A stretch of DNA of 55,827 bases from positions 1 to 55,827 of the forward strand of contig JALHMQ010000010.1 in assembly GCA_022843955.1 (NCBI GenBank), read 5' to 3'. The stretch's first letter is position 1. Every line of letters begins with the position of its first letter. Made by a program: the position numbers and the translations under genes. Of this stretch, positions 1-9,100 are shown in pieces. The DNA comes from Burkholderiaceae bacterium (GTDB lineage: Bacteria; Pseudomonadota; Gammaproteobacteria; Burkholderiales; Burkholderiaceae_F). The notes under the pieces were generated by a model. That model ran no database searches. It was given only the letters and a program-made list of their open reading frames with translations, and had not been told where the DNA came from.

Positions 1-768
1 GGCACGCGCGGACCGGCGGCCGCGCGCAACCGGGGCTGGCGGGCCGCGCGCGGTGCGCTGGTCGCCTTCACCGACGACGACACCGTGCCAGCGCCCACCT
101 GGCTGGCCGAAGGCGAGCGCGCGCTGCGCGCCGACCCGCAGGCAGCGGCCGCATCGGGCGCGCTGCGCGTGCCGCTGCACGGCGCACCCACCGATCACGC
201 GCTGAACACGCGGCGCCTGGAGCAGGCCGAGTTCGTCACCGCCAACTGCTTCGTGCGCCGCAGCGCACTGGAACAGGTGGGGGGATTCGACGAGCGCTTC
301 ACGCGCGCCTGGCGCGAGGACTCCGACCTGCAGTTCACGCTCGCGGCGCATGGCCTGCGCGTGATCAAGTCGCCGCATGCGGTGGTTGCCCACCCGGTTC
401 GCGATGTCCCTTTCGGTCACGCGCTGCACACGCATGCCAACCTGTTCTTCGACGCGCTGCTCTACAAGAAGCATCCGCGCGCCTACCGCGAGCGGGTGCA
501 GCGCCATCCGCCCTGGCGCTACTACGTCACCGTGCTGGCGTTCATCGCGATGCTGGTGGCGGCGGTCCTGGGCGAGCAGGGGGCTGCCGTGGCTGCCGGC
601 GCTGCCTGGCTCGGGTTGACGCTGGCGCTGGCGGCGCGGCGCTTGCGCGGCACGTCGGCGCGCTGGCGCGACCGTGTCGAGGTGCTGCTCACCTCGTTCG
701 CGATTCCCTTCGTCGCCCTGTACTGGCGGCTCGCCGGCGCGGTGCGCTGGCGCGTGCTGTTTCTGTGA
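1..768 (+). CDS. Glycosyltransferase family 2, 5' end cut by window
   Basis: The reading frame is open from base 1, so the N-terminus lies outside the window; about 255 codons are visible. The first residues read G-P-A-A-A-R-N-R-G followed by a V-A-F-T-D-D-D stretch, the classic nucleotide-sugar and metal-binding region (DXD) of GT-A fold family 2 enzymes. A conserved segment with G-G-F-D-E-R-F and W-R-E-D-S-D-L follows. The C-terminal quarter has two hydrophobic stretches (roughly bases 520-640 and 680-760), suggesting membrane association. It precedes two other glycosyltransferase genes on the same strand, so it probably builds a surface polysaccharide or LPS glycan. The sugar specificity cannot be read from sequence. 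An internal GTG at 85 is not the real start because the conserved motifs lie upstream of it. Confidence 0.88.
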   Translation, partial: GTRGPAAARNRGWRAARGALVAFTDDDTVPAPTWLAEGERALRADPQAAAASGALRVPLHGAPTDHALNTRRLEQAEFVTANCFVRRSALEQVGGFDERFTRAWREDSDLQFTLAAHGLRVIKSPHAVVAHPVRDVPFGHALHTHANLFFDALLYKKHPRAYRERVQRHPPWRYYVTVLAFIAMLVAAVLGEQGAAVAAGAAWLGLTLALAARRLRGTSARWRDRVEVLLTSFAIPFVALYWRLAGAVRWRVLFL

Positions 769-1008
769 CCGCGGCCACGGAGTCCGAGCGATGACCACGA
801 TGAGACGAGGCCCGATCGCGGTCGTTGCCGAGCGTGTCGCGAGGAGTTGCGCGGCGCGACGTCGCGTATCGCGCAGCGCCGCGATCGCGATGCCAGCGGC
901 CTGCGGCGCCGCATCGATGAGGGGGCGCGCGCGGCAGGTACCGGCCGCGCCGCCATTGGCTGACCGCTCCAGCGCGGCACCGCCTGATGCCTGCGCACAG
1001 GACGTGGG

Positions 1009-2133
1009 ATGACTGCATCCGCCGCGTCGATGCACCCGCCGACCGACCTGCCGCCGCCGCGCCGGATCGCCGTGTTCCGCGCGCTGCAGCTGGGCGACAT
1101 GCTGTGCGCGGTGCCGGCACTGCGGGCATTGCGGCGCGCACACCCGCAGGCGCAGATCGCGCTGATCGGCCTGCCGTGGGCGGCCGACTGGGTGCAGCGC
1201 GTGCCTTACGTTGACCGCTGGTTCGCCTTTCCCGGCTGGCCCGGCTTGCCCGAGCAGCGCCCCGATCTGGCGCAACTGCCGGCGTTCATCACGCGCATGC
1301 AGGGCTGCGAGTTCGACCTGGCGCTGCAACTGCATGGCGCCGGCAGCATCGTCAATCCGCTGGTGGCCTTGTTCGGCGCGCGTGCGACCGCGGGCTTTCA
1401 TCGCGACGGCGAGTACTGCCCCGATCCCTCGCGCTTCATCGAGTGGCCGCGCAGCGGGCACGAGATCGAGCGCTGCCTGGCGCTGACCGATGCGCTCGGC
1501 GCACCGTGTGTCGGCCTCGACCTGGAGTTTCCCGTGCTGCCGTCCGACCACGTGGCGGTGGCGCAGCGTTGGCCGCACCTGGACGGCGCCGCGTTCGTCT
1601 GCGTGCATCCGGGTGCGCAGCTGCCGTCGCGCCGCTGGCCGGTGGGGCGTTTTGCGCAGGTCGTGGCGACACTCGCCCGCGCTGGCCTGCGGGTGGTGCT
1701 GACCGGCACCGCCCAGGAGCGCGGCCTGGCCGAAGCCCTGGTCGCGCAGCTGCCGCCGACGGCGCGGGCGGCGGTGCTCGACCTGAGCGGACAAACGTCG
1801 CTGTGGCACCTGGGTGCGCTGCTCGCGCGGGCGCGGCTGCTGGTGTGCAACGACACCGGCGTGTCGCACGTGGCGGCCGCGCTGCGCACGCCGTCGGTGG
1901 TGATCAGCTGCGGTGCGGACACGGCGCGCTGGTCGCCGCTCGACCCTCGCCTGCACACGGTGCTCGCCCACGCGGTGGCGTGCCGGCCCTGTGCGCATCG
2001 TGCCTGTCCGACCGGGCATGAGTGCGCGCTGGGCGTGGCGCCCGCGGCGGTGATCGACGCTGCCTTCGCACACCTGGCTCGCGCCGGTTGCCGACCCACC
2101 GAGCCGGCGCCGGTCCTGGCCGCCGTGTCCTAG
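1009..2133 (+). CDS. Glycosyltransferase family 9 (heptosyltransferase-like)
   Basis: A 374-residue protein of the ADP-heptose:LPS heptosyltransferase family. The N-terminal domain starts with R-A-L-Q-L-G-D-M-L (residues 24-32), the acceptor-side motif of GT9. The C-terminal nucleotide-sugar domain has V-H-P-G-A-Q near 199-204 and N-D-T-G-V-S-H near 281-287, both family hallmarks. The length fits the family. An AGGA ribosome binding site lies six bases before the ATG at 1009; a second ATG at 1030 is possible. A gap of 240 bases separates it from the GT2 gene, and nine bases separate it from the next gene. It probably adds a sugar to a lipid-linked glycan on the cytoplasmic face of the membrane. 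Several Cys near the C-terminus (about residues 330-350) are unusual but not diagnostic. Confidence 0.88.
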   Translation: MTASAASMHPPTDLPPPRRIAVFRALQLGDMLCAVPALRALRRAHPQAQIALIGLPWAADWVQRVPYVDRWFAFPGWPGLPEQRPDLAQLPAFITRMQGCEFDLALQLHGAGSIVNPLVALFGARATAGFHRDGEYCPDPSRFIEWPRSGHEIERCLALTDALGAPCVGLDLEFPVLPSDHVAVAQRWPHLDGAAFVCVHPGAQLPSRRWPVGRFAQVVATLARAGLRVVLTGTAQERGLAEALVAQLPPTARAAVLDLSGQTSLWHLGALLARARLLVCNDTGVSHVAAALRTPSVVISCGADTARWSPLDPRLHTVLAHAVACRPCAHRACPTGHECALGVAPAAVIDAAFAHLARAGCRPTEPAPVLAAVS

Positions 2134-2142
2134 GACCACACG

Positions 2143-3090
2143 ATGCGACGGCGACTCCGGATCCTGACCTGGCATGTCCACGGCAACTACCTGTGGTACC
2201 TGACGCAGGCGCCGCACGACTTCTTCCTCGTGACCGATCGGCCGCATACGCTCGGGCGCAGCGGCCGCAGCGGCTCGCTGCCCTGGGGCGACAACGTGCA
2301 TGAGGCGCCGCTGCCCGCCGTGCGCCGGATGGCGTTCGACCTGGTGCTGTTCCAGTCGCGCCGCGAGTACGAGGAGGAGCAGTACGAGATGCTGTCGGCC
2401 AGCCAGCTCAAGCTGCCGCGCATCTACCTGGAGCATGACCCGCCCCGCGGGGCGCCGACCGACTGCCGCCACTGTGTAGACGATCCGAACACGCTGCTCG
2501 TGCACTGCACGCACTACAACGCATTGATGTGGCAGAACGGCCGCAGCCCGGTGCGGGTGGTCGAGCACGGGGTCAAGCTGCTCACGCCGGCGCGCTACAC
2601 GGGCCGGCGGCCGATGGGCATCGTGGTGGTCAACAACCTGGATACGCGCGGCCGCCGGCTGGGCGCCGACGTGTTCAAGGACGTGCGCGCCAGCGTGCCG
2701 CTCGACCTCGTGGGCATGGGCTCGGAGAGGATGGACGGCCTGGGCAGCATCGACAACGCCGGCCTGGCGCCGCTGATGGCCGAGTACCGCTTCTTCTTCC
2801 ATCCGATCCGCTACACCAGCCTGGGCCTGGCGCTGATCGAAGCGATGATGGTCGGCCTGCCGATCGTGGGACTGGCCACCACCGAACTGCCGAGCGTGAT
2901 CCGCGACGGCTACAACGGCTTCGTCGACACCCGGATCGACCGCCTGCAGGGCATGATGCGGCACCTGATCAGGGAACCCGAGGAGGCGCGCCGCATGGGC
3001 GACGCCGCCCGCCGTACCGCCGAGGAGCGGTTCAACATCGACCGCTTCGTGCGCGACTGGAACGAGGTCTTCGCCACCGTGGCGCCGTAG
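2143..3090 (+). CDS. Glycosyltransferase, GT4-like (GT-B fold)
   Basis: A 315-residue protein whose C-terminal half carries the retaining GT-B signature E-A-M-M-V-G-L-P-I-V-G and then T-E-L-P-S-V-I (roughly residues 230-250), the E-x7-E region of GT4 enzymes. It is preceded by a phosphate-contacting S-L-G-L-A. The N-terminal half is short for GT4 and diverges from common families. It has Cys at C-R-H-C near residue 108, which might bind metal or be incidental. An AGGA ribosome binding site precedes the ATG, nine bases after the GT9 stop, so the two genes are almost certainly co-transcribed. It probably acts in the cytoplasm on the same surface glycan. Donor and acceptor are unknown. Confidence 0.8.
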   Translation: MRRRLRILTWHVHGNYLWYLTQAPHDFFLVTDRPHTLGRSGRSGSLPWGDNVHEAPLPAVRRMAFDLVLFQSRREYEEEQYEMLSASQLKLPRIYLEHDPPRGAPTDCRHCVDDPNTLLVHCTHYNALMWQNGRSPVRVVEHGVKLLTPARYTGRRPMGIVVVNNLDTRGRRLGADVFKDVRASVPLDLVGMGSERMDGLGSIDNAGLAPLMAEYRFFFHPIRYTSLGLALIEAMMVGLPIVGLATTELPSVIRDGYNGFVDTRIDRLQGMMRHLIREPEEARRMGDAARRTAEERFNIDRFVRDWNEVFATVAP

Positions 3091-3152
3091 CAGGGCGAGC
3101 TCGCACATCGGCCTGCGACAATCCGCGCTCTCCGGATTGCCGCGCGCCCACG

Positions 3153-3710
3153 ATGCATCTCACGTCCGACGCCTCACCCTGGATCCAGCGCTGGGCGCAT
3201 CTGGTGCCGCCCGGCGCGCAGCTGCTCGACCTTGCTTGCGGCAGTGGCCGCCATGCGCGTTTTTTTGCCGCGCGCGGGGTGCAGGTCGACGCGGTGGATC
3301 GCGATGCCGGCGCCGGCGCCAGGCTTGCCGGGCTCGACAACGTGCGATTCACGCTGGCGGACCTCGAAGGTGGTCCGTGGCCGTATGCCGGTCGCCGCTT
3401 CGACGCCATTGTCGTCACCAATTACTTGCACAGGCCGCTGCTGGCGACGCTGATCGACGCGCTGGCACCGGCCGGCGTGCTGCTCTACGAGACCTTTGCG
3501 CAGGGCAACGCCCGTTTCGGCAAGCCGTCCAATCCGGACTTCCTGCTGGCGCCGGGCGAACTGCTGGCGCGCTGCGCCGGGCTGCACGTGCTGGCCTACG
3601 AGGATGGCGTCATTGGCGAGGACATGGCGCAGCGTGCGCGCGTGCAGCGCATCTGCGCGCTGGCGGGCGCGCCGGTGGACGATCCGGGCCGGCTGCGCTT
3701 GCCTGGCTGA
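3153..3710 (+). CDS. Class I SAM-dependent methyltransferase
   Basis: A 185-residue protein with SAM-binding motif I, L-L-D-L-A-C-G-S-G-R-H (residues 24-34), followed by an acidic residue after the second strand (V-D-A-V-D) and a D-A-I-V-V-T-N-Y-L motif IV/post-II region. This is a minimal Rossmann methyltransferase of the TehB/UbiE-like superfamily. The start is the ATG at 3153, just before the conserved N-terminus; longer open frame upstream overlaps the preceding glycosyltransferase out of frame and is not real. The gene sits between the glycan cluster and dapA. The substrate is unknown. Members of this size are often annotated only as class I methyltransferases. Confidence 0.82.
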   Translation: MHLTSDASPWIQRWAHLVPPGAQLLDLACGSGRHARFFAARGVQVDAVDRDAGAGARLAGLDNVRFTLADLEGGPWPYAGRRFDAIVVTNYLHRPLLATLIDALAPAGVLLYETFAQGNARFGKPSNPDFLLAPGELLARCAGLHVLAYEDGVIGEDMAQRARVQRICALAGAPVDDPGRLRLPG

Positions 3711-3800
3711 GCCCGGCGCCGGTGCGGCCGCCGGGCCAGGGCGTGCAGGGTGTCCCTCGCGGGTAGAATCCTGCGCTTAAATTTCGGCCTGGAATCCAAC

Positions 3801-4676
3801 ATGATCACCGGCAGTCTGGTTGCCGTCGTCACCCCGATGCAGGACGATGGTTCGCTCGACCTGGACGCGTATCGGCGCCTGATCGACTGGCACATCGCCG
3901 AAGGCACCAACGGCATCGTCGCGGTAGGCACCACGGGCGAGTCGCCGACGGTGAATCCAGAGGAGCATTGCCAGCTCGTCAGCATCGCGGTGGAAGTGGC
4001 GCGCGGGCGCGTGCCGGTGATTGCCGGCACCGGCGGCAATTCGACCGCCGAGGCGATCGAGCTCACGCACTTCGCGCGCAAGGTCGGCGCCGATGCCACG
4101 CTGCAGGTGGTGCCGTACTACAACAAGCCGACCCAGGAAGGGCTGTACCAGCACTTTCGCAAGGTGGCCGAGACCTGCAACCTGCCGGTGATCCTGTACA
4201 ACGTGCCGGGCCGCACGGTGGCCGATCTGTCGGCCGAGACCACGCTGCGGCTGGCGCAGGTGCCGGGCATCGTCGGCCTGAAGGACGCCACCAGCGATCT
4301 GGGCCGTGCCTGCTACCTGCTCAAGCATGCCCCCAGCGACTTTGCGCTCTACAGCGGCAACGACGACACTGCCCTGGCGCTGATGCTGGTGGGCGGCCAT
4401 GGCGTGATCTCGGTTACCGCCAACGTCGCGCCGAAGCTGATGAGCCAGATGTGCCGGGCGGCGCTGGCCGGCGATCTCGCGGCGGCGCGCCGCATCAACG
4501 ACGTGCTGATGCCGCTGCACATGAAGCTCTTCGTCGAGCCCAACCCGGTGCCGGTCAAGTGGGCGCTGGCGAAAATGGGCAAGGCGCCGGCCGGGCTGCG
4601 GCTGCCGCTGGTGCCGCTGTCGGCGGCGGCGCAGCCGGTGGTCGAGGCGGCACTCAAGGAGGCCGGCCTGCTGTAG
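3801..4676 (+). CDS. dapA: 4-hydroxy-tetrahydrodipicolinate synthase
   Basis: This enzyme condenses pyruvate with aspartate semialdehyde, the first committed step of the lysine and meso-diaminopimelate pathway, in the cytosol. The 291-residue (beta/alpha)8 protein has the G-T-T-G-E-S-P-T motif with Thr44 and Thr45, Tyr133 in I-L-Y-N-V-P-G-R, Arg138, and the Schiff-base Lys161 in G-L-K-D-A-T, at the same numbers as the E. coli enzyme. I chose the ATG at 3801 because it gives the standard N-terminus; an in-frame upstream start would add 17 unconserved residues. It is followed by bamC and an MBL hydrolase, an order I recognise from Burkholderiales, where dapA precedes the BamC/NlpB lipoprotein gene. 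Confidence 0.97.
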   Translation: MITGSLVAVVTPMQDDGSLDLDAYRRLIDWHIAEGTNGIVAVGTTGESPTVNPEEHCQLVSIAVEVARGRVPVIAGTGGNSTAEAIELTHFARKVGADATLQVVPYYNKPTQEGLYQHFRKVAETCNLPVILYNVPGRTVADLSAETTLRLAQVPGIVGLKDATSDLGRACYLLKHAPSDFALYSGNDDTALALMLVGGHGVISVTANVAPKLMSQMCRAALAGDLAAARRINDVLMPLHMKLFVEPNPVPVKWALAKMGKAPAGLRLPLVPLSAAAQPVVEAALKEAGLL

Positions 4677-4824
4677 CCGGAGGCAATCCGCGCAGGGCGG
4701 GCTGGTCGAACCGGCATCGTCCGCGCCCGATGCTCCGGCGACCCAGGGTCCGGCGGGGCTCCATCACGATTCACGTTTCGGCGGCTGCGGGGCTGGGGCC
4801 CGGCGCCGGCGCAGGAGAGTTTCG

Positions 4825-6021
4825 ATGTTCGACGTTTTCAAGCGACCGCAAGCTGCCGCGCTGCTGCTCGCCGCCGCGGCCTGCGGCGGGGCGCTGTCCG
4901 GATGCACCACGCTGTCGACCGACAAGGTCCAGTACAAGAGCGTGGAGGCGCAGCGCCCGCTCGACCTGCCGCCCGACCTGACGCCGCTGCCTGCCAACGA
5001 ACGCTTCAGCGTGCCCGGCGTGGCTACCGCGTCGGGCGCGGCGCAGGCGGGGCAGGCGCCCGCCGCGCGCACCGCGGGTAGCGCTGGTACGGCGGCCTCC
5101 GCGGTGGTGGCGCCGGGCGCGCCCAACGCCCGCATCGAGCGCGCCGGTGCGCAGCGCTGGCTGGCGGTCGACGTGGCGCCTGAGCAGGCCTACCTGGTGG
5201 TGCGCGACTTCTGGCCGAGCATGGGGCTGAAGCTCGAGCGCGATGAAGCGGCGCTCGGCATCGTCGAGACGGTGTGGGCGGAGAATCGCGCCAAGCTGCC
5301 GCAGGACATCATCCGCCGCACCATCGGCCGCGTGTTCGACGGCCTGTACTCCACCGGCGAGCAGGACAAGTACCGCACGCGCATCGAGCGCACGCCGAAC
5401 AACACCAGCGAGATCTACGTCAGCCACCGCGGCATGATCGAGGTGTACACGTCGCCGGCCAAGGATCAGACCCGCTGGCAGCCGCGCGATGCCGACCCGG
5501 AACTCGAAGCGGAGATGCTGCAGCGTCTGTTGCTGCGCTTCGCACCGGCCGCCGCGACACCGGCGGTCACCGCCGCCGCGCCGGCGGCTGCTGCAGGCAC
5601 CGCCGCCCCGGCCGCCAGCGCCGCACCCGTCGCGCAGACAGTGCGCGTGGTGGCCGGTGCCGACGGCCGCACCGCACGCCTGGAGATCGACGAGCCGTTC
5701 GACCGCGCCTGGCGCCGCGTGGGCCTGGGCCTGGACCGCGGCGGCTTCACCGTCGAGGACCGCGACCGCACCAACGGCGTCTACTTCGTGCGCTACCTCG
5801 ATCCGGAGTTCGAGGCCAAGCAGCGCGCCGAGCAGGGCATCTTCTCCAAGCTGTTCGGTGGCGATCCGAAGATCGTCGCCCAGCAGTTCCGCATCAAGGT
5901 CGGCAGTACCGCCGCCTCCGGCAACACCAGCACCGTGGCGGTGCTGGACAAGGACGGCAAGCCGGAAGCCGGCGCCACGGGCGACAAGATCATCAAGCAG
6001 CTGTCCGAGCAGATCCGCTGA
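4825..6021 (+). CDS. bamC: Outer membrane assembly lipoprotein BamC (NlpB)
   Basis: A 398-residue lipoprotein. The signal peptide ends in a lipobox L-S-G-C with Cys27 as the lipidated residue. The segment after it, with S-V-E-A-Q-R-P-L-D-L-P-P-D-L-T, matches the BamC N-terminal lasso that contacts BamD. Two helix-grip domains follow, separated by an Ala/Pro-rich linker (about residues 235-270). BamC is a non-essential part of the BAM complex that inserts beta-barrel proteins into the outer membrane. AGGAG lies a few bases before the ATG. It follows dapA by 148 bases with nothing recognisable between. Its length, greater than the E. coli protein, comes mostly from low-complexity linkers. Confidence 0.92.
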   Translation: MFDVFKRPQAAALLLAAAACGGALSGCTTLSTDKVQYKSVEAQRPLDLPPDLTPLPANERFSVPGVATASGAAQAGQAPAARTAGSAGTAASAVVAPGAPNARIERAGAQRWLAVDVAPEQAYLVVRDFWPSMGLKLERDEAALGIVETVWAENRAKLPQDIIRRTIGRVFDGLYSTGEQDKYRTRIERTPNNTSEIYVSHRGMIEVYTSPAKDQTRWQPRDADPELEAEMLQRLLLRFAPAAATPAVTAAAPAAAAGTAAPAASAAPVAQTVRVVAGADGRTARLEIDEPFDRAWRRVGLGLDRGGFTVEDRDRTNGVYFVRYLDPEFEAKQRAEQGIFSKLFGGDPKIVAQQFRIKVGSTAASGNTSTVAVLDKDGKPEAGATGDKIIKQLSEQIR

Positions 6022-6109
6022 GCGGTTTTGGTGTGATGGCGCCGCGTAGCGCAAGTGGCGTTGTTGCAAGCACGCCGGCGGCTGCGCCTGCAGCGACGTC
6101 GCACTGACC

Positions 6110-6886
6110 ATGCTGCGCTGGTGTTGCCTGGGCTCCGGCAGCGAGGGCAATGCGTTGGTGCTGGAGGCCAGCGCGGGGCTGTTCACCACGCGAGTGCTGG
6201 TCGACAACGGCTTCGGCCCGCGCACTCTGGAGCGCCGGCTGCAGCGCGTCGGCCTGAGCATTGACGACATCGATGCGCTGGTCCTCACCCATGAACACAG
6301 CGATCACGTGGCTGGCGCGGGCGCCTTGCTGCGCCGTCGCGGCATGGCGCTGCTGTGCTCAGCCGGCACCCGGCGCGCTGCCGGCCTGAACCACAGCGAG
6401 ATCGATTGGCGACCGCTGCGCGCCGGCGAGCGGGTTGATCTGGGCGAACTGCAGATCCACCCGTACGCGGTGCCCCACGATGCGGCTGAACCGCTGCAGC
6501 TGGTGGCCACCGATGGCGAGCGCCGATTCGGCCTGCTGACCGACGTTGGCGCGCCGAACGACGCCATCGCGCGCGCGCTCGACGGTCTGCATGCGTTGCA
6601 GCTCGAGTGCAACCATGATGCCGAGCTGCTGCGCGTCGGCGCCTACCCGGCCTTCCTGAAGCAGCGCATCGGCGGCGCGCGCGGTCATCTGTCCAATGCG
6701 CAGGCGGCGGCGCTGCTGTCGATGATCGATCGCAGCGTGCTGCGCACGGTCGTCGCGGCGCACCTGAGTCGCAGCAACAATCGACCGGCACTCGCGCAAC
6801 AGGCGCTGGCCGGTGTGCTGGGATGCGCAGGTGACCAGGTGCACGTCGCCGACCAGGACCACGGGCTCGACTGGATCACGGTCTAG
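6110..6886 (+). CDS. MBL-fold metallo-hydrolase (YycJ/WalJ-like)
   Basis: A 258-residue metallo-beta-lactamase-fold protein. The metal-binding motif T-H-E-H-S-D-H is at residues 60-66, further ligands are H in V-P-H-D-A and D in L-L-T-D-V-G, and a late H is in V-A-A-H-L-S. The N-terminal G-S-G-S-E-G-N is typical of the YycJ/WalJ subgroup, soluble putative phosphodiesterases or nucleases. The cluster dapA-bamC-MBL hydrolase is conserved in relatives, which suggests co-inheritance rather than a shared pathway. The stop is followed by a convergent acyl-CoA-binding-protein gene with a terminator between them. The physiological substrate is unknown. Confidence 0.88.
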   Translation: MLRWCCLGSGSEGNALVLEASAGLFTTRVLVDNGFGPRTLERRLQRVGLSIDDIDALVLTHEHSDHVAGAGALLRRRGMALLCSAGTRRAAGLNHSEIDWRPLRAGERVDLGELQIHPYAVPHDAAEPLQLVATDGERRFGLLTDVGAPNDAIARALDGLHALQLECNHDAELLRVGAYPAFLKQRIGGARGHLSNAQAAALLSMIDRSVLRTVVAAHLSRSNNRPALAQQALAGVLGCAGDQVHVADQDHGLDWITV

Positions 6887-6927
6887 TCGCCGTGGCAGCG
6901 GCGCGGTTGCGCGCGTATCGGTGCGCA

Positions 6928-6957
6928 GAAAAAGAAAACGGCCTGGTGCAGGCCGTT
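6928..6957 (-). terminator. Rho-independent terminator of the acyl-CoA-binding-protein gene
   Basis: A perfect hairpin with nine-base arms (AACGGCCTG / CAGGCCGTT, positions 6937-6945 and 6949-6957) and a three-base loop. On the minus strand it is followed by a T-rich run, the complement of the A-rich 6928-6938. It lies 22 bases past the stop of the minus-strand gene ending at 6980. It is the clearest intrinsic terminator I found in the window. Confidence 0.85.
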
Positions 6958-6979
6958 GTCGTCAAGGTGCCCGGACGGG

Positions 6980-7237
6980 TCAGCCTTTAAGTTCTTCGAT
7001 CAGGTCGACGTACTGCTGCATCGCGGTCTCGCTGCCGGTGCCCTTGATCTCGTTCCAGGCGTCCCACTTGGCGCGGCCCACCATGTCGGTGAACCCCGGG
7101 CGCTTGCCATCGACATCGCCGCTGCTGGCCTGCTTGTACAACGCATAGAGCTTGAGCAAGGTCTGGTTGTCGGGACGCTCGGGCAGGTTCTTCGATGCGG
7201 CCACGGCGGCCTCGAACTTCGCTTTCAGATCGCTCAT
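6980..7237 (-). CDS. Acyl-CoA-binding protein (ACBP)
   Basis: An 85-residue four-helix protein that binds and shuttles long-chain acyl-CoA esters in the cytosol. The family signature is plain: L-K-L-Y-A-L-Y-K-Q-A-S-S-G-D in helix 2 and K-W-D-A-W-N-E-I-K-G in helix 3, with the ligand-contacting Tyr and Lys residues. I chose the start at 7237 because the minus strand has AGGAGAC shortly upstream and the protein then has standard ACBP length; an in-frame start nine codons earlier is less likely. It is transcribed divergently from the wax-ester/diacylglycerol acyltransferase gene, 123 bases away. This fits a role in presenting acyl-CoA to that enzyme, which is an inference from position. Confidence 0.95.
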   Translation of the reverse strand: MSDLKAKFEAAVAASKNLPERPDNQTLLKLYALYKQASSGDVDGKRPGFTDMVGRAKWDAWNEIKGTGSETAMQQYVDLIEELKG

Positions 7238-7360
7238 CTTGTCTCCTCGTGTGTGGCGTATCAACGTCGGTCGATGCAGGACGACGCAAAGCTATCATAG
7301 GTTTCAGATCCGCATCGGACACAGCTGCGCCGGCACGACCCTGCGCTGCGAAGGAGATAC

Positions 7361-9082
7361 ATGGCAATCAAAGCACCCCGCCGCGAACGCGTGTCGCCGG
7401 TGGATACCGCCTGGCTGCGCATGGACTCGCCCGGCAATCTGATGATGATCGTCGGGGTCGATCTGTTCGAAGGCCCGTGCGATGTGCCGCGACTGAAGCG
7501 CCTGTTTGAGCAGCATCTGCTTCAGTACCGCCAGTTCCGCTCGCGCGTCGTGCACGACGCCGCCGGCGCCTGGTGGGAAGAGGACGCCGACTTCGACATC
7601 GACCAGCATCTCGTGCGCATTGGCCTGCCCGGCAAGGGCGGCAAGGCGGAGTTGCAGAAGCTGGCTGCGACGCTGGCGGGCCAGGCACTCGATTCGACCA
7701 AGCCGCTGTGGCAGTTTCACCTGGTCGAGAACTATCGCGACGACAAGATCAGCGGCCATGCGCTGATCGTGCGCATTCACCATTGCATCGGTGACGGCAT
7801 TGCGCTGGTGGGGGTGTTCCTGTCGATGACCACCAGCTCGCCCGACGAGCCGCTGCAGCCGGCGATCCGGCGCAAGGCGAAGGAGGAGCGTGAGTGGTGG
7901 GACCAGTGGCTGCGCCCGTTCACTCACGCCACCGTGCGTGCGCTCGACGTGACGGGTGACGTCGCCACCAAGGTGCTGCAGGCCTACGGCGCGGTGCTTG
8001 AAGACCCCAATCTGGCGGGCGAGGCAGCCACCGGCTACGCGCGCGTGGCAGCGCAGGTGTCGCGCGACGCCGCCGCGCTCGCGCTGATGGAGGCTGACTC
8101 GCAGACCTGCCTGAAGGGCCGCCCCGGCGGCTCCAAGGTGGTCGCCTGGAACGAGCCGCTGCCGCTGCCCGACGTGAAGTCGGTCGGCAAGGCGCTCGGC
8201 TGCTCGGTCAACGACGTGCTGCTGTCCTGCGCGGCGGGGGCGATCCGCGGCTACCTGCTTGATCGGGGCGACGACCTGGCCGGCGCCGAACTGCGCGCGA
8301 TGGTGCCGGTCAACCTGCGCTCGCCGGGCAAGGCCAAGTCGCTCGGCAACAAGTTCGGTCTGGTGCCGCTGCTGCTGCCGATCGGCGTCGAGCATCCGGT
8401 CGAACGAGTGCTCGTGATCAAGGAGCGGATGGACGAATTGAAGGGTGGCTATACCGCTGTGCTGGCCATGGCGCTGCTCGGCATGGCAGGGCTGGCGCCG
8501 CGCGGCGTGCAGAAGCAGGTGCTCGATCTGCTGGCGCGCAAGGCCACCGCGGTGATGACCAACGTGCCGGGGCCGCAGCAGCAGCTGTACATGGCGGGCG
8601 CACCGCTCAAGCAGATCATGTTCTGGGTGCCGCAGTCGGGCGACATCGGCGTGGGCGTGTCGATCCTGTCGTACGCAGGCGCGGTGCAGTTCGCGCTGAT
8701 CACCGACAAGAAGATCTGCAAGGACCCGCAGGCGATCATCGATCGCTTCCGCCCCGAGTTCGAGAACCTGGTGCATGCGGTGTTGCTGATGCCGTGGGAC
8801 GAGGAAGCCGACCCGGAGCTCGCCTCGCGTGCGCTGGCGGCCACCGAGGCCTTGGCCGACGCCGCCGATCACCTGCTGCCGCACGGCGTGCACGACGCTG
8901 CATCTGGCGCGGCTCAGGCGCCCAGCCAGGCACCGGCAACCGTGCTCGACGGCGCGACTCCGGTCGTCGAGCCGCTTGCCACCGATGCCGAACTGCAGAT
9001 GCCGCCCGCCGCCGATACGCGCCCGGCCGGTCTGCGCAAACGCAAGTCGGCCTTTTCGGCAGCGCGCGCCACGCGCCACTGA
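7361..9082 (+). CDS. Wax ester synthase/acyl-CoA:diacylglycerol acyltransferase
   Basis: A 573-residue WS/DGAT family protein. The catalytic H-H-C-I-G-D-G motif (HHxxxDG) is at residues 140-146, preceded by the substrate-loop P-L-W-Q-F-H. The C-terminal DUF1298 domain contains the conserved N-V-P-G-P segment and the N-D-V-L-L region. These bifunctional enzymes esterify fatty alcohols or diacylglycerol with acyl-CoA to make storage lipids at the inner membrane. The last 90 or so residues form an Ala/Pro-rich, poorly conserved tail ending in a basic stretch. A very strong ribosome binding site (AAGGAGATAC) precedes the ATG. The divergent ACBP gene supports neutral-lipid metabolism. Confidence 0.93.
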   Translation: MAIKAPRRERVSPVDTAWLRMDSPGNLMMIVGVDLFEGPCDVPRLKRLFEQHLLQYRQFRSRVVHDAAGAWWEEDADFDIDQHLVRIGLPGKGGKAELQKLAATLAGQALDSTKPLWQFHLVENYRDDKISGHALIVRIHHCIGDGIALVGVFLSMTTSSPDEPLQPAIRRKAKEEREWWDQWLRPFTHATVRALDVTGDVATKVLQAYGAVLEDPNLAGEAATGYARVAAQVSRDAAALALMEADSQTCLKGRPGGSKVVAWNEPLPLPDVKSVGKALGCSVNDVLLSCAAGAIRGYLLDRGDDLAGAELRAMVPVNLRSPGKAKSLGNKFGLVPLLLPIGVEHPVERVLVIKERMDELKGGYTAVLAMALLGMAGLAPRGVQKQVLDLLARKATAVMTNVPGPQQQLYMAGAPLKQIMFWVPQSGDIGVGVSILSYAGAVQFALITDKKICKDPQAIIDRFRPEFENLVHAVLLMPWDEEADPELASRALAATEALADAADHLLPHGVHDAASGAAQAPSQAPATVLDGATPVVEPLATDAELQMPPAADTRPAGLRKRKSAFSAARATRH

Positions 9083-9100
9083 GACCCGCGCTCGCGCGCC

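Noticed and set aside
791-1012. 73-codon frame between the GT2 and GT9 genes, ending on the GT9 start
   Set aside because: The ATGA-type overlap is attractive, but the product is Arg/Ala-rich with no pattern or good ribosome binding site; probably untranslated spacer.
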